Assembly (NCBI GenBank): GCA_947260045.1
Contig: CAMYOP010000191.1
Coordinates: 3,247 to 8,938, forward strand
Reading direction: 5' to 3'
DNA length: 5,692 nucleotides
Origin: an uncultured Desulfobulbaceae bacterium
GTDB lineage: Bacteria > Desulfobacterota > Desulfobulbia > Desulfobulbales > Desulfobulbaceae
Shown here: in pieces, positions 1 through 5,044 of the stretch
How positions within the stretch are numbered: position 1 is the stretch's first letter
Layout of the letters: the number at the start of each line of letters is the position of its first letter
Position numbers and translations under genes: made by a program
Notes under the pieces: generated by a model
What the model saw: only the letters and a program-made list of their open reading frames with translations
Databases searched by the model: none
What the model was told of the DNA's origin: nothing

Positions 1-35
1 CCAAACACGAAGGACCTGTAGTTGACAAAAGCCCC

Positions 36-686
36 ATGGTATATTTTCGACAACTGTTAAAAAAATACCTCCTGGCGGGTCTGCTGGTCCTTTTTCCCAT
101 TGTTATTACCTTTATGGTTATCCAATGGCTTGTAAAGACCATGGATAATCTCTTTTTCAGATTACTGCCTGTAAAGTTAACTCCAGAAACTATTTTTGGG
201 TTTCATATACCTGGTCTGGGTCTGCTTATCAGTTTCTCTCTGATATTGATTGTCGGTTTTCTAAGTGCCAATTTCTTAGGGAAATGGTTCCTCCATCGGT
301 TCGACAAACTGGCCAACAAACTTCCCCTGGTCGGTGCAATTTATAGTATGTTCAAGCAGTTGGCGACAACTTCCTTTGGGCAGCATGGGAATAATTTCAG
401 GAGGGTAGTGCTTATTGAATATCCTCGTAAAGAAATCTGGTCTATAGGTTTTGTAACGGGGACTGCCACTGGTGAGGTGCAAGATAAAACTTTAAAAAAA
501 GTCCTTAATATATTTGTACCCACAACCCCAAATCCAACCTCCGGTTTCTACATAATGGTTCCGGAAGAAAACACGATATCCCTTAAAATGGACGTGGATG
601 ATGCATTCAAACTCATAATCTCCGGTGGAATTTACACACCCAATCAGAGTACAGACTCAATCACCGAACCAACTGATGTTCCATAA
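36..686 (+). CDS. DUF502 family inner-membrane protein
   Basis: A 216-residue protein of the DUF502 family, whose biochemical role is not established. Two hydrophobic segments lie near residues 11-31 and 61-82. A soluble domain follows, carrying the family's typical blocks: LPLVGAIYSMFKQL (96-109), the YPRKEIWSIGFVTG stretch (129-142), the VPTTPNPTSG block (161-170) and IISGG (194-198). The length is normal for the family and the tail after residue 200 is polar and probably disordered. The ATG at 36 gives the basic N-terminus followed at once by the first membrane helix that is usual for DUF502. It has no good ribosome binding site, since the nearest purine run, GAAGGA at 9-14, is about 21 bases away. 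The frame also stays open to the left edge with no ATG, GTG or TTG in frame, so an upstream start cannot be excluded. The next confident gene begins about 400 bases on, so this is probably the end of its transcription unit. Confidence 0.9.
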   Translation: MVYFRQLLKKYLLAGLLVLFPIVITFMVIQWLVKTMDNLFFRLLPVKLTPETIFGFHIPGLGLLISFSLILIVGFLSANFLGKWFLHRFDKLANKLPLVGAIYSMFKQLATTSFGQHGNNFRRVVLIEYPRKEIWSIGFVTGTATGEVQDKTLKKVLNIFVPTTPNPTSGFYIMVPEENTISLKMDVDDAFKLIISGGIYTPNQSTDSITEPTDVP

Positions 687-764
687 CCTTATGAGTTATA
701 AAAATAGCTACGGTTTGTGAGATTTTGCAAAGTCATTAATTTTCAAAAAGGAGAATTGACGATC

Positions 765-869
765 ATGCAACAAAAAAACATTTCTTTTCAAGGACCTATG
801 ACTTTATCGCCATCAATCTTTTATGGTTCATTCAAATGTGATGGCGTCGCAAAAAGTCCGATCTCCTGA
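765..869 (+). CDS. Possible 34-residue small protein or truncated gene start
   Basis: An ATG at 765 opens a 34-codon frame ending in TGA at 867-869. The start MQQKNISFQG is encoded by A-rich codons, as at many real translation starts. A full AAGGAG site at 748-753 sits 11 bases upstream, better than the site in front of the DUF502 gene. There is no signal peptide, membrane segment or known motif, and I do not recognise the peptide. Its last ten or so codons run into the left arm of the inverted repeat at 840-859 and overlap the minus-strand ORF at 828-965. The frame could be a genuine small protein, a leader peptide, or the first 25 or so codons of a gene disrupted by insertion of the repeat. 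The initiation signal is the only strong evidence. Confidence 0.3.
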   Translation: MQQKNISFQGPMTLSPSIFYGSFKCDGVAKSPIS

Positions 870-965
870 GTTGTGGTAACATTTCGGACACTCGACATAC
901 CTTGTACATGCCATCACACCGGAAACAACACCACTCCTGGTATATCGAAATTTTTGTTTAGCCAT
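828..965 (-). CDS. Possible 45-residue Cys-rich small protein (CxxC)
   Basis: On the minus strand an ATG (complement of 963-965) opens a 45-codon frame ending in TGA (complement of 828-830). The product begins MAKQKFRYTR and contains four cysteines, at about residues 20, 26, 29 and 39. The central ECPKCYHNSGD includes a CxxC pair and a histidine, so it resembles half of a zinc-ribbon or zinc-knuckle. No known family is recognised. The start has no clear Shine-Dalgarno sequence: upstream is CTGAAAG directly against the ATG. The frame lies inside an inverted-repeat structure, with the right arm (981-1000) just before its start and the left arm (840-859) in its last codons. It may be a fragment carried by a repeat element and not an expressed gene. 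Confidence 0.22.
   Translation of the reverse strand: MAKQKFRYTRSGVVSGVMACTRYVECPKCYHNSGDRTFCDAITFE
837..918. repeat. Nested inverted repeats, possible two-stem RNA or cruciform
   Basis: TGTGATGGC at 837-845 is perfectly complementary to GCCATCACA at 910-918. In RNA the stem extends inward by a G-U pair (846/909) and a U-A pair (847/908), giving 11 pairs. Inside the loop, GTCCGA (856-861) pairs with TCGGAC (884-889) around a 22-base loop. The outer stem overlaps the left arm of the longer inverted repeat (840-859), so the two foldings are mutually exclusive. No U-tract follows, so this is not a simple intrinsic terminator. Confidence 0.35.
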
Positions 966-1000
966 CTTTCAGTTTGTAACGGGCTTTTTGCGAGATCGTC
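840..1000. repeat. Imperfect terminal inverted repeats, possible MITE-like element
   Basis: The left arm at 840-859 and the reverse complement of 981-1000 match at 15 of 20 bases. They include a perfect 10-base core, TCGCAAAAAG (847-856) against CTTTTTGCGA (984-993). The arms enclose 121 bases, too short for a transposase. The minus-strand ORF (828-965) spans most of the interior. No convincing target-site duplication is visible next to the arms. I believe short repeats with similar CTTTTTGCGA-type ends occur in multiple copies in some Desulfobacterota genomes, but that is recollection and unverified. Alternatives are a chance inverted repeat or a transcribed structured region. Confidence 0.4.
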
Positions 1001-1070
1001 AAAAATAGTTATCACCAAAACTTTGCCAATGTTTCATACACACAGCTGAATAAGCATGTGACAGATAATG

Positions 1071-1075
1071 GGAGG
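1071..1075 (+). promoter_or_regulatory. Ribosome binding site fixing a TTG start
   Basis: GGAGG (1071-1075, within GGGAGGG) lies 8 bases before the TTG at 1084. This selects the rare TTG start over the first in-frame ATG at 1105, which would cut into the first membrane helix of the transporter. An ATG at 1068 is out of frame. Confidence 0.8.
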
Positions 1076-1083
1076 GTTTCATT

Positions 1084-2679
1084 TTGGAATTATTACAAAT
1101 TGTAATGACTGGTATCACGGCAATAATCTTATTTGTCTTCGGTTTGGAAAACTTTTCAAAAGAAATTGAAAAAATATCCGGTGATCATTTCCGCAAATCT
1201 TTGAGCAGGGTCACAAAAATTCCAATCCTCGGTGTCCTTATTGGTGCGCTTGTAACCGCTGTTATTCAGTCAAGTTCAGCGACTTCGGTTATTACTATCA
1301 GCCTTGTAAACGCCGGAGTTCTCTCATTTAAAAACAGTGTCGGTATCATTTTTGGCTCTAATATCGGTACGACAATTACCGCCCAGCTGGTTGCCTTTAA
1401 GCTTACCGCCTTTGCGCCATTATTTATCATCATTGGTTTTATATTATCATTAATTCGCTCCAGACTATCAATTTTTGGCAAGACCATTTTTTACTTCGGC
1501 TTTGTATTTTTCAGCCTGAATCTGATAGCGTCATCCCTGCAACCTCTGCAAAGCAATAAATTTCTTATAGATATACTGACCCAACAACAAAATCCCTTTT
1601 ATGCCATACTGTTTGGCTGCCTGTTCACCTCAATTGTCCAATCCAGCTCTGTTACAACAGGCCTTGCAATCATTTTTACTCAACAGGGTCTATTAAGTCT
1701 CGAAAATGCAGTGCCATTAATAATGGGAGCAAATATTGGGACAACGGCAACAGCCTTGATAGCAATGTTCAACATGGATATTGCAGCCAAGAAAACCGCT
1801 GCGAGTCATTTTCTCTTTAATGTGGGAGGCGTGATAATTTTCTTCCCAGTGTTGATCTTTTTTGGCAACCGACTCAAGGATATCAGCCTTGAGCCAGCAA
1901 TAGCACTTGCAAACATCCATTTGGTCTTCAATGTTATCACCAGTCTGATATTTATATTGCTGATCAGGCCGTTCACCAAAATTATCGATATGATTCTGGG
2001 TGAAGGTAAAATGGACTTTGATAGACTCACACTGCCTGTTTTTGATGAAAATGCAGAATTCAGCACAATCAGAGAGACTTTTATTAAAGATATAAACAAT
2101 ATGCTCTTTTTTCTCCAGGAGAACTATAATGTGGTAACTTTAAGCATATACACGAATTATCAGGGTATTTTTGATGCGGCAGCAAAACGCATTGAGTACC
2201 TCTATTTTGTTAAAAAAGAGTATCTCAGCTATTTTTCCAAAGTAGTGACAAGCGTGAAGGAAGAAGACGAATCAAAGGAACTAATTCGAATTATTAACCA
2301 GTTTGATTATTTATTTCAGATACATGACTCAATAGATGATATGTTTAACACTAAGAAAATAATGTTAAAACATTACATTGAACTCAAAAGTGATATCCTT
2401 ATGTTAACCCAGGATTTATCTAGTCAAACTCTCACGCTCTTTAATGAGATTCGAAAATCCCTGCTAAACAATGAACCACTTGATATCAAAAAGAAATCTC
2501 AAGAACTTCAACGCCATCTCGATGATGCCAACAAGGACCTTCTTTCTTTACTGGCAGATCCTGTACGGCGTGATGCTGGTGCACTTACAAACTTCATTAC
2601 CTATTCACAGCGCCTGAAAGACAAGCTGATAAATTTTGCAAGCGCAAGAAGAATTGTAGAAGCACCGGATAAAGAATAG
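1084..2679 (+). CDS. Na+/phosphate cotransporter family protein with PhoU-like domain
   Basis: A 531-residue membrane protein of the NptA/YjbB type (Na_Pi_cotrans family), predicted to import, or in some bacteria export, phosphate with Na+. It carries the two inverted family repeats. The first has QSSSATS (62-68) and GSNIGTT (91-97); the second has QSSSVTT (186-192) and GANIGTT (215-221). The QSSS segments form the substrate site in this family. Hydrophobic helices continue to about residue 296, including HFLFNVGGV (242-250). From about 325 to 525 the chain is soluble and helical and matches the position of the PhoU-like domain usual in bacterial members, probably regulatory and cytoplasmic. 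Both repeats and the C-terminal domain look intact, and the length is typical. Translation starts at TTG. It stands about 400 bases from DUF502 and 88 bases before the antiporter operon. No PHO-box was recognised upstream. Confidence 0.93.
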   Translation: MELLQIVMTGITAIILFVFGLENFSKEIEKISGDHFRKSLSRVTKIPILGVLIGALVTAVIQSSSATSVITISLVNAGVLSFKNSVGIIFGSNIGTTITAQLVAFKLTAFAPLFIIIGFILSLIRSRLSIFGKTIFYFGFVFFSLNLIASSLQPLQSNKFLIDILTQQQNPFYAILFGCLFTSIVQSSSVTTGLAIIFTQQGLLSLENAVPLIMGANIGTTATALIAMFNMDIAAKKTAASHFLFNVGGVIIFFPVLIFFGNRLKDISLEPAIALANIHLVFNVITSLIFILLIRPFTKIIDMILGEGKMDFDRLTLPVFDENAEFSTIRETFIKDINNMLFFLQENYNVVTLSIYTNYQGIFDAAAKRIEYLYFVKKEYLSYFSKVVTSVKEEDESKELIRIINQFDYLFQIHDSIDDMFNTKKIMLKHYIELKSDILMLTQDLSSQTLTLFNEIRKSLLNNEPLDIKKKSQELQRHLDDANKDLLSLLADPVRRDAGALTNFITYSQRLKDKLINFASARRIVEAPDKE

Positions 2680-2704
2680 TTTGTAATATTTTTACTTTAC
2701 ATTT

Positions 2705-2738
2705 TTCCATGATTTATCTCTTAAAAACAATCATGGAA
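2705..2738. promoter_or_regulatory. Perfect 10-bp inverted repeat before the antiporter operon
   Basis: TTCCATGATT (2705-2714) is exactly repeated in inverse as AATCATGGAA (2729-2738) around a 14-base loop. It sits in the 88-base gap between the phosphate-transporter stop and the start of mrpE. No T-run follows on the + strand, and on the minus strand the hairpin would be followed by A-rich sequence, so it is not a classical intrinsic terminator in either direction. The right arm overlaps a second short palindrome, GGAAT-CA-ATTCC (2735-2746), which would compete for the same bases. Possible roles are a transcript 3'-end stabiliser, an mRNA switch in the mrpE leader, or an operator for a dimeric regulator. 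Confidence 0.45.
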
Positions 2739-2767
2739 TCAATTCCTCATTATTTTAAAAGGTTGGA

Positions 2768-3289
2768 ATGTTGCTCATGGTTGTTAAATGGATAAATAGC
2801 TTACGCCAGGATGCGTGGTATATTTTCAGTGTCAGATTGAGTATTTTTCTTTCACTATGGTATATGTTTTGTGACAAATCGATACACTCCATCTTAGCTG
2901 GTTTGTCCGCCTCAATAGTTTCTACCTTCCTTAGCGTTCTATTGCTGCCACAGCCACTGGAACTATGGTTTTTATATCTTCCCCGTTTCCTTATTTTTTT
3001 TCTAAAGCACTCCGTTATTGGGAGTATCGATGTTGCGAGACGGGCCTGTAGAAAAAATATTCAGATCATTCCCACAGTTATTGAATATAGCAGCAATTTA
3101 TCAAAAGATTCTGCACTGTTTGTATTTGTCACTGTAATTGGCCTGCTACCTGGCACAATTTGTATCAGAAGAGCGGATAAGCAACTTTTAATTCACGCTA
3201 TAGATGGCAATGCTGATGTGGCCGGAGAGTTGCGACAGCTGGAAAATCACATTGCACTACTCTTTGGTGAAGAGAAGAACAATGGATAA
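2768..3289 (+). CDS. mrpE: Na+/H+ antiporter subunit E (MnhE/MrpE/MbhA type)
   Basis: A 173-residue small subunit of the multisubunit cation/proton antiporter. Two or three hydrophobic segments lie near residues 19-35, 43-61 and 66-82. They are followed by the family block SVIGSIDVARRA (82-93), a cytoplasmic domain with LLPGT (126-130) and the LLIHAIDG stretch (140-147), and a charged tail. In the Mrp and Mbh structures this subunit packs against the other small subunits and helps assemble the complex; no transport residue is assigned to it here. The length is normal to slightly long. ATG 2768 is preferred because AAAAGG (2757-2762) lies 5 bases upstream; the ATG at 2777 is possible and would remove three residues. 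Its last 8 bases overlap the start of mrpF. It is the first gene of the operon, behind the hairpin at 2705-2738. Confidence 0.9.
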   Translation: MLLMVVKWINSLRQDAWYIFSVRLSIFLSLWYMFCDKSIHSILAGLSASIVSTFLSVLLLPQPLELWFLYLPRFLIFFLKHSVIGSIDVARRACRKNIQIIPTVIEYSSNLSKDSALFVFVTVIGLLPGTICIRRADKQLLIHAIDGNADVAGELRQLENHIALLFGEEKNNG

Positions 3290-3551
3290 ACTTTATCTGC
3301 TTTTTGCCACGATTCTTTTAATGACAATATTGGCTGGATTGTGGCGAATTGTGAAAGGTCCAACACCAGCAGATCGAATGATAGTTGCGCAACTATTTGG
3401 AACTACTGGTGTTGCTATGATTTTGCTGCTGGTAAAAGGAATGAATAAACCGTCACTCTTAATCATTGCTTTGGTGTTCGCCTTGCTTGTCCTTATTAAT
3501 TTGCTTGGTTTTTTACACTGCTTTTGGCGGGAGGAAAACCCTGGTGACTGA
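3282..3551 (+). CDS. mrpF: Na+/H+ antiporter subunit F (MnhF/MrpF/MbhB type)
   Basis: An 89-residue protein with three predicted membrane helices (about 3-23, 37-53 and 58-80), the usual MrpF size. The signature WRIVKGPTPADRM (21-33) carries the conserved GPT and Asp31-Arg32. The ATG at 3282 was chosen over the longer frame opening at 3204 because it gives the normal family N-terminus, overlaps mrpE by only 8 bases, and follows a GAAGAGAAG purine run. Two positions that are often acidic in MrpF appear neutral: Gln37, where many relatives have Asp in an ALD motif, and Ile61 or Ile62, where many have Asp before the third helix. This may mark a subfamily and not a loss of function. Confidence 0.9.
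   Translation: MDKLYLLFATILLMTILAGLWRIVKGPTPADRMIVAQLFGTTGVAMILLLVKGMNKPSLLIIALVFALLVLINLLGFLHCFWREENPGD
3529..3534 (+). promoter_or_regulatory. Ribosome binding site fixing the mrpG GTG start
   Basis: GGGAGG at 3529-3534, inside the end of mrpF, lies 9 bases before GTG 3544. It selects that GTG over the long upstream extension from ATG 3466, which has no such site and would run far into mrpF. Confidence 0.75.
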
Positions 3552-3840
3552 GTTAATTGGCACAATACTTGTTCTGGCGGGAGTTGCATTTTTTATAGCA
3601 GGTACTATTGGCCTTTTACGATTCCCTGATCTCTATACACGTCTTCATGCAATCACCAAGGCAGATAATAGCGGACTTGGACTTGTCGCAATTGGCCTCG
3701 CAATACAGACGGATCACCTTTTTAAAGCTGTTGTGTACATTATTATTTGGATATTGGTTTTGTTTGCAAGCGCCATTGGCAGTCACCTTCTAGCCAGCCA
3801 GGCTTATCAGCGAGGAATTGAACCGTGGTCGAAAAATTAA
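3544..3840 (+). CDS. mrpG: Na+/H+ antiporter subunit G (MnhG/MrpG/MbhC type)
   Basis: A 98-residue protein with three predicted helices (about 4-24, 44-55 and 60-85). It carries the diagnostic block GLLRFPDLYTRLHAITKADN (23-42), the most conserved stretch of MrpG. In Mrp and Mbh complexes this subunit sits with E and F in the small-subunit cluster linked to Na+ transport. The GTG at 3544 gives the standard length; the frame could be extended to an ATG at 3466, but that adds 26 residues coded inside mrpF. It overlaps mrpF by 8 bases, and the next gene starts 16 bases before its stop. The C-terminal tail (about 86-98) is polar. Confidence 0.92.
   Translation: MTELIGTILVLAGVAFFIAGTIGLLRFPDLYTRLHAITKADNSGLGLVAIGLAIQTDHLFKAVVYIIIWILVLFASAIGSHLLASQAYQRGIEPWSKN
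3812..3815 (+). promoter_or_regulatory. Ribosome binding site for the GTG start of the fused B subunit
   Basis: GAGG (3812-3815, in CGAGGA) lies 9 bases before the GTG at 3825. The next codon is GTC, so no competing start is adjacent. The site is within mrpG, giving a 16-base overlap and likely translational coupling. Confidence 0.65.
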
Positions 3841-4748
3841 TATTTTTGTTTTTTGATGTGGTCATGTGTGCAGGGCTTCTTTGGCTTGCCTGGCGAATGT
3901 TGACCACCACAGATCTCTTTATGGCGGTTGTCTTGTTTATTTCGTTTGGACTTCTCATGTCACTTGCATGGATACGTCTTAATGCTCCAGATGTTGCCTT
4001 GGCAGAAGCGTCACTGGGATCAGGAGTTACAGGTGCCTTATTTCTTGCTACTTTGGGTCGCATGCAACCCCTGCCTGCTTTTCACGATTTCTTTTCCCAA
4101 AAAACAAATGGTGTCGTTGTTCTGCTTTCATTGATGATAACAATGACGCTTTCATGGATCCTGTTTTCAGTTCCAGATGGATTAGACGGACTCCGAACAG
4201 AAGCATTAAGCAGTTTACCTGACAGCGGCGTTTCTAGCCCAGTAACTGCTGTTCTCTTAAACTTTCGCGGCTACGATACATTGCTGGAACTTGTTGTATT
4301 ACTTACAGCAGCAATTGGCGTTTGGGCTCTTGGCAATGAACTGCCAACCCCTGAGAGTAAACCTCCCCAGTTTCTCTTCATAGCAGTCCGTATGCTCATA
4401 CCGCTCATATTTATTGTTGCTTCATATCTTCTCTGGATAGGCTCCTCTAAGCCTGGTGGAGCTTTTCAAGGTGGTGCGGTACTTGCTGCAGCAGGAATAC
4501 TATGGCTTTTAGCCGGACTCAAGCTCAACAGACTGTGTAAACTTCTATACTGGCGAATACTCCTGGTGATTGGACCAATTATATTTTCCTGTATGGCGCT
4601 CATTTTTTTGATTTCAAATAAAAGTTTACTCACCTATCCTGCCAAATCAGTGGGCTCGTGGATATTGTTAATAGAGGCTGGTGCTTTTGTTTCCATAACC
4701 ATAACCTTAATTGCCTTATTTATGGGCGGAAAACCAAATAATCTATGA
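3825..4748 (+). CDS. mrpB: Fused MbhD (DUF4040)-MbhE-MnhB antiporter subunit
   Basis: A 307-residue membrane protein joining three small subunits. Residues 1-80 match DUF4040/MbhD, corresponding to part of the C-terminal region of MrpA, with APDVALAEASLGSG (54-67) including Glu61. Residues about 95-170 match MbhE, with NFRGYDTLLE (146-155) including Asp151 and Glu155. Residues about 183-300 match MnhB/MrpB, with KPGGAFQGGAVLAAAG (209-224). In archaeal Mbh these are separate genes mbhD, mbhE and mbhF; in Bacillus Mrp the first two are the tail of MrpA and B is separate. Acidic residues in this region are thought to belong to the ion path. The frame is continuous with no sign of an internal stop or frameshift. 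It starts at GTG and ends in an ATGA overlap with mrpC. Such fusions exist elsewhere, so I do not claim uniqueness. Confidence 0.88.
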   Translation: MVEKLIFLFFDVVMCAGLLWLAWRMLTTTDLFMAVVLFISFGLLMSLAWIRLNAPDVALAEASLGSGVTGALFLATLGRMQPLPAFHDFFSQKTNGVVVLLSLMITMTLSWILFSVPDGLDGLRTEALSSLPDSGVSSPVTAVLLNFRGYDTLLELVVLLTAAIGVWALGNELPTPESKPPQFLFIAVRMLIPLIFIVASYLLWIGSSKPGGAFQGGAVLAAAGILWLLAGLKLNRLCKLLYWRILLVIGPIIFSCMALIFLISNKSLLTYPAKSVGSWILLIEAGAFVSITITLIALFMGGKPNNL

Positions 4749-5044
4749 ACAGCATATTTTTCACAATTACCGGGGTCTGTTTAATAGGTCTTGGTTTTTC
4801 TGCAATTTTCAAGGATATTCATAACCTGCACCGCATACTCGCTCTTAACATCTTTGGCTCTGGAATCTTTCTTCTTCTCGTTTCCCTTGCTTATCGTGGT
4901 CCGGATAAGATTGCGGATCCAGTTCCGCATGCACTCGTTCTTACAGGGATTGTTGTTGCTGTCGCTTCAACAGCCCTGGCCCTTACATTGATGGTCAGGT
5001 TGACAAGAAGCACATCAGATATAAATAAAGAGGAACAAAAATGA
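4745..5044 (+). CDS. mrpC: Na+/H+ antiporter subunit C (MnhC/MrpC/MbhG, NuoK-like)
   Basis: A 99-residue NuoK-like subunit with three helices (about 3-21, 32-50 and 63-86). The block DPVPHALVLTGIVVAVASTA (58-77) is the family signature, with GPDKIADP just before it. NuoK homologues link antiporter-like subunits to the rest of the complex. The second helix (ILALNIFGSGIFLLL) lacks the buried glutamate of true NuoK, as is normal for MrpC, supporting an antiporter and not a complex I role. The length is on the short side but typical of MbhG-like members. Its ATG lies in the ATGA that ends the fused B gene, and its TGA overlaps the ATG of the next gene. Confidence 0.92.
   Translation: MNSIFFTITGVCLIGLGFSAIFKDIHNLHRILALNIFGSGIFLLLVSLAYRGPDKIADPVPHALVLTGIVVAVASTALALTLMVRLTRSTSDINKEEQK

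Larger units (their letters stand above)
687..1083. other. Intergenic region with short ORFs and inverted repeats
   Basis: About 400 bases without a confidently assigned gene. From left to right it holds: a weak AT-rich inverted repeat just after the DUF502 stop (ATAAC 683-687 with GTTAT 695-699, no U-tract); a perfect AAGGAG site at 748-753 leading into a 34-codon ORF (765-869); a 45-codon minus-strand ORF (828-965); inverted repeats between 837 and 1000; and a final stretch, 1001-1083, that ends in the ribosome binding site of the Na+/phosphate transporter gene. I see no convincing sigma-70 promoter, tRNA or recognisable riboswitch. The distance between the DUF502 stop and the next strong start is unusually long compared with the overlapping genes to the right. 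Confidence 0.7.

Noticed and set aside
1..21. 3' end of an upstream gene (PNTKDL then TAG in frame 1)
   Set aside because: Six codons are too few to support a gene; a frame-2 TGA at 23-25 would be equally possible.
22..45. TTGACA (22-27) with TATATT (40-45) as a promoter
   Set aside because: The spacing is only 12 bases instead of 16-18, and the -10 lies inside the DUF502 coding region.
682..699. Terminator after DUF502 (ATAAC/GTTAT, CATAA/TTATG)
   Set aside because: Stems of five mostly A-T pairs, competing with each other, followed by A-rich not T-rich sequence.
1064..1069. GATAAT as a -10 for the phosphate transporter
   Set aside because: No -35 at the right distance, and the transcript start would fall inside the ribosome binding site.
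1717..2099. Minus-strand open frames within the phosphate-transporter gene
   Set aside because: They are antisense to a clear conserved gene and show no family features or ribosome binding sites.
2696..2725. TTTACA (2696-2701) as the -35 of an mrp promoter
   Set aside because: The expected -10 position reads TCTTAA, a poor match; a promoter may exist here but cannot be supported.
38..2826. Repeated TGGTATATTTTC near 38 and near 2815
   Set aside because: It is a short AT-rich match inside two unrelated coding regions and is probably chance.
3204..3281. Upstream extension of mrpF from ATG 3204
   Set aside because: It would add 26 residues read out of frame within mrpE, with no ribosome binding site and no family resemblance.
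3466..3543. Upstream extension of mrpG from ATG 3466
   Set aside because: The added residues come from mrpF in another frame; GTG 3544 has a GGGAGG site and gives the family length.
3743..4063. Minus-strand 106-codon frame opposite mrpG and the fused B gene
   Set aside because: It overlaps two well-supported membrane-protein genes and its peptide has no recognisable motif.
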